Assembly (NCBI GenBank): GCA_003402345.1
Contig: QFXH01000006.1
Coordinates: 62,001-126,000, forward strand
Direction: 5' to 3'
Origin: Candidatus Nitrotoga sp. MKT
Lineage (GTDB): Bacteria > Pseudomonadota > Gammaproteobacteria > Burkholderiales > Gallionellaceae
Length of the DNA: 64,000 bases
In this document: positions 37,724 to 47,600 of the stretch, one piece after another
How the letters are laid out: every line of letters begins with the position of its first letter
How positions within the stretch are numbered: position 1 is the stretch's first letter
Program-made: the position numbers and the translations under genes
Notes under the pieces: generated by a model
Databases searched by the model: none
Told to the model about the DNA's origin: nothing
What the model saw: the letters and a program-made list of their open reading frames with translations, nothing else

Positions 37724-38776
37724 TTATTTTAGTGGCAACATTACAGAGAAGCAGGTACGTCCCGGTTCACTGTCAAACTCTATGCTGCCTTCATGTTGGC
37801 TAACAAAATCTTGCGCCAGGGTCAGTCCCAGGCCATGACCATTATCACGGCCAGTGACCAGTGGATAAAATATCTTATCTTGCAAATGTACGGGGATACC
37901 CGGGCCATCGTCGATGACCTGAACGATTACCGCCAAGCGATGGCGTTTCTTCATCAATGTTATTTGGCGCGAGATGCGTGTGCGTAGCACAATATTGCCT
38001 TGTCCCTGCATGGACTGCGCAGCATTACGTACAAGATTGAGGGTTGCCTGAATAAGTTGCTCCTTGTCGCCCGTGAGTACTGGCAGGCTGATGTCGTAAT
38101 CACGCCGGATAGACAATTTTTCTGGGAATTCAGCTAGAACCACGCTACGCACCCGTTCAAGTACTTCATGAATGTTAAGGGAGGAACATAAATTGGGTTT
38201 ATGTTGCGGGGTAAGCAGTTTTTCCATTAGCGAAACTAAACGGTCAGTTTCCTGGATGACGACTTGGGTGTATTCACGTAAGCTGGGTTTCTCCAGTTCA
38301 TGTTCCAGCAATTGTGCAGCACCCCGTATGCCACCCAACGGGTTCTTGATTTCATGTGCCAAGTTGCGTAGCAGAAGGCGATTAGCTTGAGTTTGGTCTA
38401 ACATCTGTTCTTCACGCGCTAATTTTAGCGAACGCTCAATCGTATGAAATTCAAGTAGCAAATAGTTGTTTAATTGCAGCGGCGTAGCGGCGCAACGCAA
38501 ATGCAGCTTGCCATGTGGCGGTATGCCCAGCATCAGGTCATGTTCAATATAACTGGCGTTATTGGTTACTGCATGCTGCATTGCAGCAGTAAGTTGCTCA
38601 GTGTGGGTGAAAATATGCTGTATCGGGTAACCGATCAGGCTTTTGCTACTTAAGGCAAACAGGTTTTCCGCAGCCGAATTAAGATAAGTGATATGCGATT
38701 GCTCATCCAGCAAAATAACTGCCGTAGCAAGGTATTCAAAAGTAGGTAGAAAGGTGTCGGCTACAAGCATTTTCAC
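37724..38776 (-). CDS. ntrB: Nitrogen regulatory histidine kinase/phosphatase NtrB
   Basis: Soluble kinase of 350 residues without membrane segments. It has an N-terminal PAS domain (about 10-115), H-box H141 (NLAHEIKNPLGGIRGAAQLL), N-box LNLVRNAAQSM and G boxes DDGPGIP and GHGLGLTLA. Normally controlled by PII (GlnB/GlnK); a PII gene is in this window (51644-51982). No glnA is found immediately upstream. Confidence 0.96.
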   Translation of the reverse strand: MKMLVADTFLPTFEYLATAVILLDEQSHITYLNSAAENLFALSSKSLIGYPIQHIFTHTEQLTAAMQHAVTNNASYIEHDLMLGIPPHGKLHLRCAATPLQLNNYLLLEFHTIERSLKLAREEQMLDQTQANRLLLRNLAHEIKNPLGGIRGAAQLLEHELEKPSLREYTQVVIQETDRLVSLMEKLLTPQHKPNLCSSLNIHEVLERVRSVVLAEFPEKLSIRRDYDISLPVLTGDKEQLIQATLNLVRNAAQSMQGQGNIVLRTRISRQITLMKKRHRLAVIVQVIDDGPGIPVHLQDKIFYPLVTGRDNGHGLGLTLAQDFVSQHEGSIEFDSEPGRTCFSVMLPLK

Positions 38777-39001
38777 TCTTTGAAATAATTACTCCATGGT
38801 TTATTAAAAAATCTATCGCCCGGCTAAACACGGGTTGGGCGACAAATATACAGGATGCTTTCATCAGGTTTGTTTTTTAAAAAATTGCAATGATTGCAAA
38901 AAATTCACCGCAACCCCACAGTAAAGCAAAAAACCCGCTTTTATTCTATTGTGGCGGCTACCATTCCGACAACCATCAAAATTGATACACCATAATTATC
39001 C

Positions 39002-39814
39002 CTACAATTGAGCGTGTTTATTCGTTCTGCCATATGTCGCATACAAGAGCATACCGGTACAAATCGAACCTCCAATTAAATTTCCCAGGGTGACCGGAAC
39101 TTGGTTCCAGAACCACCATTGATAAACGCTGATGTCAGCACCCAATAGAATTGCGGTAGGTATTACGAACATATTGACGACACAGTGTTCAAAACCTAGT
39201 GCAAAAAATGTCATGATCGGCAGCCAGGGAGCAATGATTTTTCCAATCGTTGAAGTAGAGATCAAACCTAACACTACGCCCAAAGTCACCATCCAATTAC
39301 AGAGAATGCCATTGATCAAGGCAGCGAGCCAGCCAATTGAACCTGCATGCTGGTAAGCAAGTGTTTTAGCCTGAGCGACCACAATAATTTTTTCTGTCAA
39401 TCGGCCACCTGGGGCAGGCGAAGTTCCAGTCAATGCCAAGGCCAGCAACCCACCAAAAAACAGGCTGCCCAGCAAATTCCCTAGAAAAACCCAGCCCCAA
39501 TTCCGCAACATTTCCCTGCCACTTATTTTTCCATCAGCGACACTCATCGGTAGCAACGCAAAGCTGCCTGTCACTAATTCCAATCCGAGTAGTACGATCA
39601 TCACAAAGCCGACAGGGAAAATAACCCCCATCACCAGTGCAGCAGCGCCTCCCGTAAATCCATCTGAGACCCTGAACGCAAGTGCAGCCGCAAAACCCAA
39701 CAGTACCCCGGAAAGGAAACCCCGAAGCAGCATATCCCTAACACCAAGAGATGCTTTTTTTTCGCCGACAACAACAAGCTGCTCTATTAACTTGATAGGT
39801 TGCACATAATCCAT
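39002..39814 (-). CDS. nirC: Formate/nitrite transporter family protein (NirC-like)
   Basis: Pentameric FNT channel subunit, 270 residues from ATG 39814 (AAAGG eight bases upstream); GTG 39823 and ATG 39820 are less well placed. Six membrane helices. The motifs GFAAALAFRVSDGFTGGAAA and the pore-lining NGILCNWMVTLGVVL fit the FNT family. It is the last gene of cobA-nirB-nirD-nirC, 41 bases after nirD, so nitrite uptake is the likely role. Confidence 0.93.
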   Translation of the reverse strand: MDYVQPIKLIEQLVVVGEKKASLGVRDMLLRGFLSGVLLGFAAALAFRVSDGFTGGAAALVMGVIFPVGFVMIVLLGLELVTGSFALLPMSVADGKISGREMLRNWGWVFLGNLLGSLFFGGLLALALTGTSPAPGGRLTEKIIVVAQAKTLAYQHAGSIGWLAALINGILCNWMVTLGVVLGLISTSTIGKIIAPWLPIMTFFALGFEHCVVNMFVIPTAILLGADISVYQWWFWNQVPVTLGNLIGGSICTGMLLYATYGRTNKHAQL

Positions 39815-39864
39815 TTTCATCACCTTTAACGTTATGAAATTAACCTTCGGATAATTCTGTAACT

Positions 39865-40176
39865 TTATGCAAGCGATAAATACACCACATTATTTTCTAC
39901 TTTGACCGGATAAGAACGCGTGCACCCTACGTCTGGGGCCACTGCTTTGCCGTCATCCAGACAGATATTCCAGCTATGCAACGGGCAAGCAACTTTTTTC
40001 CCGAATACGATGCCTTGTGACAAATGGCCACCTTTATGCGGACACCGGTCGAGCAGCGCAAATACCTCTCCATCCGCAGTGCGGAACAGTGCGATGTCCC
40101 CCTGTTTTGTCGTAACCACGCGCGCGCCCAGAGGCGGTATTTCTTCTAAGGTTGTGACTTCATGCCAAGTGTTCAT
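39865..40176 (-). CDS. nirD: Nitrite reductase small subunit NirD
   Basis: 103 residues from ATG 40176 (SD AGGAG). It is a Rieske-fold protein and, unlike E. coli NirD, keeps a complete [2Fe-2S] ligand pattern: RCPHKGGH followed by ACPLHSW (CxH...CxxH). The upstream in-frame extension overlaps nirB and is not needed. It works with NirB in reducing nitrite to ammonium. Confidence 0.95.
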   Translation of the reverse strand: MNTWHEVTTLEEIPPLGARVVTTKQGDIALFRTADGEVFALLDRCPHKGGHLSQGIVFGKKVACPLHSWNICLDDGKAVAPDVGCTRSYPVKVENNVVYLSLA

Positions 40177-40189
40177 GATTTGCTCCTTT

Positions 40190-42613
40190 TTAAATTTCCA
40201 GCGATTCAAATTCACGCGCATTGATGTTTTCTTTAGACCATGGGTTTGTTGCACCCTGTAGCGCATAGAGCAATCTTGCGTATAGCGCTTTGCGATTGGC
40301 TGCATTCTCTACGACATGTTTCTTGACATGGTCCAAACCAACCCGTTCGACGTAATGTACTGTGCGATCCAGGTAATGTGCTTCTTCGCGATAAAGCTGA
40401 GCGAATGCGCCGGTGTACTCCATCACTTCATCGTGAGTCTTTACCTTCACGAGAAATTGCGCGACCACGGTCTTGATGCCGCCGTTACCCGCCACATAGA
40501 TTTCCCAACCTGATTCCACGCCGATTATGCCCACATCTTTGATCCCTGATTCCGCACAGTTACGCGGGCAGCCAGACACGGCAACCTTGAATTTGTGCGG
40601 CATCCACATATGGTCAAACGCGCGCTCGATGTCGATACCCATTTGTGTCGAGTCTTGCACACCAAAACGGCACCACTCGCTGCCCACGCAGGTTTTGACC
40701 GTACGCAAGGCTTTTCCATAGGCATAACCTGATGGCATGTCCAGATCTGCCCATACCTTCGGCAAGTCTGTTTTTTTTACGCCGAGTAAATCTATACGTT
40801 GTCCACCTGTCACCTTAACCGTCGGGATGTTGTATTTTTCTGCTACATCAGCGATACGGCGCAGTTGCTGTGGTGTGGTTATGCCACCGTACATGCGCGG
40901 CACTACCGAGAATGTGCCGTCTTTTTGTATGTTGGCGTTGGCGCGCTCATTGATGAAGCGTGATTGTGGATCGTCCTTTGCTTCATGCGGCCAAGCGCAT
41001 AGCAGGTAAAAGTTCAATGCCGGCCTACACTTGGCACATCCATTGGTGGTGTTCCAGTTAAGGAATATCATGGTTTGCAAGATCGAAATCAACTTCTCCT
41101 CGCGGATTGCTTTGCGCACTTCCTCATGACTGTGAGAAGTACAGTCACATAAAGGCTTCACGGTCGTAGCGGGTGGTGCATAAGCCCCCCCGACGGTGGA
41201 AGCGAGAATTTGTTCGACCAGTCCGGTACATGAACCACAGGAAGCAGAAGCCTTGGTATGCTTGCGTACATCCTCCAGCGTGAATAATCCTTTTTCCTTG
41301 ATTGCCTTGACAATAGTTCCTTTGCATACCCCATTGCAGCCGCAGACTTCCATCGCGTTTGTCATGGTGGCCGCAAGGTTTTGCCCTTGAGAGCCGGCAT
41401 TGCCTAGATGGGATTGGCCGAATATTAATTGGTCACGGATTTCGGCGACATTTTTACCATCACGTATCATCTGGAAATACCACGAGCTATCCTTGGTATC
41501 GCCATACATCACTGCGCCGATCAGCGTATTGTTGTTCAGTACCAGTTTTTTGTATCTCCCGCTGGTGACATCGTGCATAACGATCTCATTCGTTTCTTTG
41601 CCGCCAGTAAAATTCCCGGCCGAAAACAAATCTACTCCGGTGACTTTAAGCTTGGTGGAGGTAACCGAGCCTTGGTAGTATGCGATTCCCATGCGCGCCA
41701 GATGATTAGCGCAGACCTTGGCCATATCGAATAGCGGGGCGACCAAACCGTAAGCAATGCCGCGATGTGAAACGCACTCACCCACTGCATAAATACTGGG
41801 GTCATAGGTTTGCATGGTATCGCTCACCACAATGCCGCGATTACAGTAAACCCCGGCTGATTCTGCCAGCGCAACATTCGGGCGAATGCCAACTGCCATC
41901 ACCACCAGGTCGGCAGGAATCTCACTGCCATCCTTGAAGCGAATCGACTTTACGCGGCCATGGCCATCGTCTACTAACTCTTGAGTCTGCTGCTCCAACA
42001 TGAATTTCAACCCCTTGGCTTCCAAAGCGGATTGCAGCATTTGGGCTGAATTGTCATCCAGTTGGCGTTCCATCAACCATGGCATGAGATGCACCACGGT
42101 GACATCCATACCTCTAAGCGCCAAACCATTGGCGGCTTCCAGCCCGAGCAGACCGCCGCCGATAACCACCGCATGCTTATATTTTTCCGCTGCGACTATC
42201 ATCGCGTTGGTATCTTGAATATCGCGGTAACCAACCACACCCGCCAATTCCTTGCCGGGAACCGGCAGGATGAAGGAACTGGAACCCGTCGCCAGCAACA
42301 ATCTGTCGTATTCGGCTTCTCTGCCATCTTCAGCCACCACCACCTTGCTTTTTCGGTTGATACGCACAACCTTTTTGTTTAGGTGCAAAGTGATGTTGTT
42401 TTGCTTATACCAGTCAATATCGTTCAGGATAATGTCCTGGATGCCTTGTTCGCCCGCCAATACGGGGGATAACATGATACGGTTGTAATTAGGATAGGGC
42501 TCGGCACCAAATACAGTAATGTCATACAAATCGGGCGTCAGTTTCAATAACTCTTCCAAAGTCCGTACGCCCGCCATTCCATTACCCACCATAACCAGCT
42601 TCATTTTTTTCAT
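40190..42613 (-). CDS. nirB: Assimilatory nitrite reductase large subunit NirB
   Basis: NAD(P)H-dependent siroheme nitrite reductase, 807 residues. It has FAD/NAD-binding domains (1 to about 300, starting KLVMVGNGMAGVRTLEELL), a BFD-like [2Fe-2S] segment (CGCNGVC at about 421 and SCGSCTG at about 459), and siroheme/[4Fe-4S] ligands TCVGSEWCRFG (about 641) and SGCPRNCAESG (about 681). All cofactor cysteines are in place. The gene lies between cobA, which makes the siroheme precursor, and nirD. Confidence 0.97.
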   Translation of the reverse strand: MKKMKLVMVGNGMAGVRTLEELLKLTPDLYDITVFGAEPYPNYNRIMLSPVLAGEQGIQDIILNDIDWYKQNNITLHLNKKVVRINRKSKVVVAEDGREAEYDRLLLATGSSSFILPVPGKELAGVVGYRDIQDTNAMIVAAEKYKHAVVIGGGLLGLEAANGLALRGMDVTVVHLMPWLMERQLDDNSAQMLQSALEAKGLKFMLEQQTQELVDDGHGRVKSIRFKDGSEIPADLVVMAVGIRPNVALAESAGVYCNRGIVVSDTMQTYDPSIYAVGECVSHRGIAYGLVAPLFDMAKVCANHLARMGIAYYQGSVTSTKLKVTGVDLFSAGNFTGGKETNEIVMHDVTSGRYKKLVLNNNTLIGAVMYGDTKDSSWYFQMIRDGKNVAEIRDQLIFGQSHLGNAGSQGQNLAATMTNAMEVCGCNGVCKGTIVKAIKEKGLFTLEDVRKHTKASASCGSCTGLVEQILASTVGGAYAPPATTVKPLCDCTSHSHEEVRKAIREEKLISILQTMIFLNWNTTNGCAKCRPALNFYLLCAWPHEAKDDPQSRFINERANANIQKDGTFSVVPRMYGGITTPQQLRRIADVAEKYNIPTVKVTGGQRIDLLGVKKTDLPKVWADLDMPSGYAYGKALRTVKTCVGSEWCRFGVQDSTQMGIDIERAFDHMWMPHKFKVAVSGCPRNCAESGIKDVGIIGVESGWEIYVAGNGGIKTVVAQFLVKVKTHDEVMEYTGAFAQLYREEAHYLDRTVHYVERVGLDHVKKHVVENAANRKALYARLLYALQGATNPWSKENINAREFESLEI

Positions 42614-42637
42614 GACATCACTCCTATTTACAAATTT

Positions 42638-43390
42638 TTAAGCGGCCAATTGCTGCGAAATTTGTTCCGCCATTTCGGCAAATTGCACTACTTCGCCAAT
42701 AACCACGATCGCCGGGCTAGCCATTTTTTCGGCAACAACCAAGGATTCAAGTTGCCCTAGCGTGGCCACTACCTGCCGCTGATTAGGCAACGTACCGTTC
42801 TGAATTGCGGCTGCGGGCATATCTATCGATAACCCATTCGCTATCAATTGCTGCACAATGTGCCCTAAATTAGACATGCCCATATAAATAACCAGAGTGG
42901 TCCCTGTCGCCGCCAATGCCTGCCAATTCGGTTCCTCTGCTCCTTGCGTATGGCCCGTGACAAACGTTACTCCATGCGTACAGTTTCTATGCGTTAGCGG
43001 AATATTCAAAGCAGCCGTAACTGCCATGCCGGAAGTAATGCCACTGATCACGGATACCGAAATACCGGCTTGCCGCAAAGCTTGTAGTTCCTCACCCCCG
43101 CGCCCGAACATAAACGGATCACCACCCTTGATGCGCGCTACCACCTTGCCTGCACGCGCCAGTGAAATCATCTTTTTATGGATAAATGCTTGTGGCGTCG
43201 AATTACACCCTCCGCGTTTCCCTACATGAACAATCTGCGCGTTGCCTCGGGCAAATTCCAGAACATCAGGGTTCACTAAATCATCAATCAGAATGGCATC
43301 CGCCAATCCAATGGCCCGCACTGCACCAAGAGTCAACAGCTCCAAACTGCCTGGCCCTGCCCCTATCAAATATACCTGTGCATTTTTCAT
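42638..43390 (-). CDS. cobA: Uroporphyrinogen-III C-methyltransferase (siroheme synthesis)
   Basis: Makes precorrin-2, the precursor of siroheme needed by NirB. ATG 43390 (SD GGAG) gives 250 residues; the upstream TTG at 43453 would place 21 unlikely residues first. Family motifs: YLIGAGPGSLELLTL, HVGKRGG, KGGDPFMFGRGGEE and PLTHR. It is a stand-alone SUMT rather than a CysG fusion. First gene of the nitrite operon, about 100 bases after a sigma-54 promoter. Confidence 0.95.
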   Translation of the reverse strand: MKNAQVYLIGAGPGSLELLTLGAVRAIGLADAILIDDLVNPDVLEFARGNAQIVHVGKRGGCNSTPQAFIHKKMISLARAGKVVARIKGGDPFMFGRGGEELQALRQAGISVSVISGITSGMAVTAALNIPLTHRNCTHGVTFVTGHTQGAEEPNWQALAATGTTLVIYMGMSNLGHIVQQLIANGLSIDMPAAAIQNGTLPNQRQVVATLGQLESLVVAEKMASPAIVVIGEVVQFAEMAEQISQQLAA

Positions 43391-43495
43391 GTTTACTCCA
43401 TTTTCTCGACTGGTCCGTTGGCACATGGACAAAACATCCAGCGACACACACAAACTAAAATTTAAATCAGCTTATGGTTTAGATGATTAGTTATA

Positions 43496-43511
43496 AGCAA
43501 TATTAATGCCA
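43496..43511 (-). promoter_or_regulatory. Sigma-54 promoter of cobA-nirBD-nirC
   Basis: On the minus strand TGGCAT-TAATA-TTGCT matches TGGCAC-N5-TTGCW with one substitution, and the invariant GG-N10-GC spacing is exact. The transcription start is expected about 12 bases downstream, giving a leader of roughly 95 bases before cobA. Confidence 0.75.
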
Positions 43512-43570
43512 TATTTTTTTATATTTAAATCAATAAATTATTAAATTAATACTATGGATTAAGCTTGGAT

Positions 43571-43619
43571 TGCACGATGTCAGTGCCATTGCTATCGGAA
43601 AGTGCTTGTAATTGGTGCG
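43571..43619 (-). promoter_or_regulatory. Paired NtrC-like enhancer sites upstream of the nitrite operon
   Basis: Two 17-bp sites: TGCACG-N5-AGTGCC (43571-43587; exact GCAC-N7-GTGC core) and a weaker TGCTTG-N5-GGTGCG (43603-43619). Centres are 32 bp apart, three helical turns, and the pair begins 60 bases behind the -24 element. This is the usual geometry for NtrC enhancers. Confidence 0.65.
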
Positions 43620-43975
43620 CTTGAAAAAATGACGGCAGGAGAAGTTAAAAATCCGGAATAATTCATCTACCCAATTACAGTAGCCTGAAGATAATTGAAA
43701 TCCAGCATTTCTTAATCGAATATGTTAATAAAAATCATTTAATAACAATTAGATAATATGCATTTATAACTCAAGCATCGGAGACTTCATCATCCTTCAG
43801 AATCAAGTTCATGTCGCGTAAAGTCGGGGCATGGAGTGGCATGGCATTGATAAGGCGAATGTTGGACAGCATGAACTTTTGTGCAGTAACGTCTCAACAA
43901 AATTGGAAGGCGTATTACAGAAAAATGTAGACAAAAACGTAATGAGGGGTGACCAGACCAGGTTAAACAACATCT

Positions 43976-44015
43976 AAATTAAAGTCCCCCCGGCTTTGCA
44001 AGGGGACTTTAATTT
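43976..44015 (-). terminator. Strong hairpin terminator after the lipoprotein operon
   Basis: Perfect 14-bp arms AAATTAAAGTCCCC and GGGGACTTTAATTT enclose a 12-base loop, 20 bases past the stop of the 156-residue gene. The A/T-rich stem base gives T-rich 3' ends on both strands, so it may act bidirectionally. Confidence 0.75.
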
Positions 44016-44034
44016 ACACATTACCAAGAGCTTT

Positions 44035-44505
44035 CTATTGTGGCTTGCGAAAGACAACATCCAACGAGTCAATTGCCACAATTGCTGATTCCGGGTGCTT
44101 CGCCCGAGCCGTTGCGGCAATACTTACGCCAATCTTGCATGTTCCTTTTGGCAGGCTTATTACATAGCGCGAGCAACCTTTCGTATCAGGGCCGCTAAAG
44201 GTTAGTGGGCGCGCCCGTTTATGTATCAGAATTGTCGAACTAACAGTTGAACGATCCGTTTTGATGATAGCGCCCCACACATCAAGCAAAATTTCTGTCA
44301 CGGCTTCTACAGGAGATACCAGCCTCAAAGTCAAGTCGCAGCGTATGTGGCTACCACTTCGCTTCACCGTACCCGCTTGGGCTTGCATTTTGTCAAATAA
44401 CACACTGACCGCAGTGCCATCAGGCACAACAGTGACTCTAGTGTTAGCGGAGCCACTGTGTGTTGATTGGTTTCCAAACGTAATGCCTTTAAATGCCGGG
44501 TTCAT
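44035..44505 (-). CDS. Hypothetical beta-rich protein
   Basis: No family recognised with confidence. 156 residues with no signal peptide. The pattern of alternating hydrophobic residues (VTVVPDGTAVSVLFDKM, CDLTLRLVSP, STILIHKRARPLTFSGPDTK) suggests a beta sandwich and is faintly like DUF4360, but that family is normally secreted. Two cysteines sit in CDLTL and GCSRY. It is the last gene before a strong hairpin and 112 bases after the large lipoprotein gene, so it probably belongs to that transcript. Confidence 0.65.
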   Translation of the reverse strand: MNPAFKGITFGNQSTHSGSANTRVTVVPDGTAVSVLFDKMQAQAGTVKRSGSHIRCDLTLRLVSPVEAVTEILLDVWGAIIKTDRSTVSSTILIHKRARPLTFSGPDTKGCSRYVISLPKGTCKIGVSIAATARAKHPESAIVAIDSLDVVFRKPQ

Positions 44506-44617
44506 GCCTTTCTCCCTATTTTGATGGAACTATTTCGGTTGGCCATTTTTTGGCTTTGGGTACACAGCCCCATCCAGTATTTAATTTGTACATAAACCAA
44601 AAATCTTTGGCAGTTCC

Positions 44618-47600
44618 TCACTGTCCGCCTGCCGTTTGTCCAACAAAACCGATGGCGATTTCGTAGGCTTTGACGGCCTCAAGCCGATTGGCGGCGGTAG
44701 TTTCAATTAAAGAATCAGCCAATATGGTCACTTTTCGCGCTGCCGCAAGCCGATTGGATTTAGCCAAGGTGTAAGCATCCTCTGCCCCTTTGACAGAAGT
44801 ACGTGATCCGGCCAATACACCATCGGCACCCTCCCACTCAGTCTTCGCAGTGGCAAGCCTTTCCTTGGCTGCTTTTAAGTTATTTTTGGCACTTTCGATT
44901 TCTGATGACGCAGTCAAACCCTCAAATATGCCCTGCTGAATTTTCTTTTTACTATCAGCGGCATCTCTCTCAGCTATCTTGGTAGACACTTTAGCATTCG
45001 TGTCTTTGATAGTGGAATCGAGCTTATCTTTCGCATCATTAAGGTCAGTCGTGGCTTTTTCTAATGCTGTCTTGTCCTTATCGGCAGTTGTATCAGCATC
45101 ATATTTTTTCTGCTCAATGTCTTGTTGTTTAGTCGCGTTTTCCAATGCCTTATACTTGGCATTCATTTCATCCTCCCTCTCCTTATTGGCAATATCCAAA
45201 GCATCCTGTGCTGCTTTCAATCCAATCTCGGCATTGGTTAACACCACCCTTTTTTCAGCGATTTTTTCGGGCGCAGTCATAGTATCAAGCGATGCCTGCT
45301 TATTTGTCACGTCAACATCAGCTTCTTCCCATTTTTTTTTCTTGTCAGCCACAATAACATCCTTAGCCTTAAGGTCTGCCTTTGCATTTTCATAGACGTC
45401 CCTCTTGGCCGCAATCAGCTCATCGTCTTGGATAATTGCTTTCACCAGCCTGCTGCGCATATTGCGTACTTCAACCAGTGATTTAACGATCGCATCAGAA
45501 GCGCTGATATTGGCCGCTTCGCTGGCGGCGGCTTTGGCCGTGCCCAAAGCTCGCGCATCGGCGATTTTCGAAGCTTCAAGAAGGTGTTTGGCAGTAACTA
45601 ATTCAGCGGGGTTGGCGAGCAAAGCCGTCAATTTCTCGAAACTGGTCTTTGGGGTTTCATCAAAATTAATGCCCTGCCATGCCGCACGAATGTCAGTTGG
45701 CAATTGGTCCAACTTACCGATCAGGCCATCGACATTCATCGTAGTAGCGTCTACGTATTCTTTACGGTACTTAGCCAACACCTTCTCCAATCCGGCGGTA
45801 TTTGCGCCACTGCCCGACTGCTTGGCTTTAAGTTCGTCTTTTAAAACTTGGCGGTTTGGATCGTCAAGTTTTAATTTTGCCAATTCCCGTCTAGTTTCCA
45901 CCTGTCCCAGCAAATCGAGATTCACTTTGCCGCCCATATTAAATAAGGCCAAACTCTGTGCACTTTTTATGATGCTTTCCGGGTCGGACGACAATCCTTT
46001 AACATACCAGTTGCCAACATCATCTTTGACGATGGCAAAGTCGGTTGCGCCGCCACCACGGACCTTAACTGTGTTGATGGTTTGCCAAAATTGCTTGTCT
46101 ATCTCAAGTTTTGTATTCCTAAACTCATTATTAAAATCATATAATTGTTTACAGAAAAGAGAGGGCATCAGTAAATTTTCGCAATTGCTATTGCTATCCT
46201 GCAGCGAAGTGTTGGCGAAAGCGTTGCGCAAATAAGCGTTAGCCGAACGAAGATAAGCAAGGCCACCTCGTTGTTCATAGGCCAGTTCCAATGCTTGATT
46301 CAGTGCAGTTATATCCCCACCTCTGGAGGCCGCTTCCAAACGTTGATGTTGCAATTGTGCGATGACATCATCCAGAACATCGCGTTGGTTTTTTACCTCA
46401 GATCCACCAACAAATTGAAACGATTTTGAAATTGGCATATTTTTTAATACATTGATTGCGGTTAAATATTTATCATTTTCAAGTGGGACAGGTTTAGATG
46501 CGGATTGCTTCTCGAGTTCAAGCAGCAACAGGTTACGCAAGCCAAAAACATCGTCAATCTTGGCAGTTTCAGCTTGTTGCAGTACCGTTTGTTTTATTAA
46601 TTTAATTGCTTCACGAGCCTTTGTCATATCAGATAACTGGCTCTCATTCTTGTTAAATATGATAAGTGCTTGCGATTCATTATCTATAGCGTTTTGACGA
46701 CCTTCCAGTTTAAGTTTGTCCTCCTCTAGTTCCACTAAGACATATTTCCCCAGCTGGTTAAACACTTCTTTATACGTACCGTTTGCAATGCCCAAATTAC
46801 TTCGACAGTTTGAAGCAGGCGAATTACCGTTACATCCAAATAAGTGAATGAAATAATCGTCGGCATTATTTCGGCGCGCATATTCCGGCGCTGGTGGTAG
46901 TAGTACAGCACCTCGAGGTTTTGTCTTATTCTCGTTAAACCATGTTTTCAGTATCGTCAAGACATCATCAGCCGATCTATTTTTTTCATAATCCGATGAA
47001 AAAAGACTAGCAATTTCAAGTTGATCGCTAGCAACTAATCTATCAGTCGGATTAACTCCTTCGACCTTGATATCGTAGTTACCAAAGGCTGTGCGATAAG
47101 CATCCAACGCTTGTTGAGCAAGTTTCGCGTTGTCAGCAAGGTCTTTTTGTTTGACTTTAATAGTTTGTGGCGTGATATTTTCTATGTGAAATGTATTTTG
47201 CAGAGCTGTTTTTTTATTCTCATTTTCTTGAATGGTTACGCCTAATTCTTGTACCAAGATATCGAATGCCTTATGCGCTCCCGGTGCAAAAGCAAGCCGC
47301 GCTGCGGCTAACTCGCTATCTTTGCGATCCACTAAACGCTGATCATGCGCAGCGCGCCTGCGTAAATCATTGGCATGCACAATAAGTGTATTGCCCAGTG
47401 ATTGAAGTACTGCAAATTTTTCTGCATAACCATTATTAGTTTCTTTATCGTAATTTGCAGTGCCGTTATTAAAGGACAAGCTATGATTGTTGGCTGAATT
47501 ATTGTCATTTGTAGTGTCCTTACCAAAAGCCAAAGAATGATTGTTGACAATAAAAAGAATTTTTTCAGCAAACAAAACGAGTGATTCATTTAGACGTTCT

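Larger units (their letters stand above)
43391..44034. other. Regulatory intergenic region, no gene called
   Basis: It holds the sigma-54 promoter and NtrC-like sites described separately, then an AT-rich stretch and the hairpin at 43976-44015. A 33-codon minus-strand ORF (43771-43872, beginning MLSNIRLINAMPLHAP) lacks a clear SD, and I do not call it a gene. Confidence 0.5.

Noticed and set aside
43771-43872. 33-codon minus-strand ORF upstream of the NtrC-like sites
   Set aside because: No clear SD and no recognised family; could be a gene remnant but cannot be supported.
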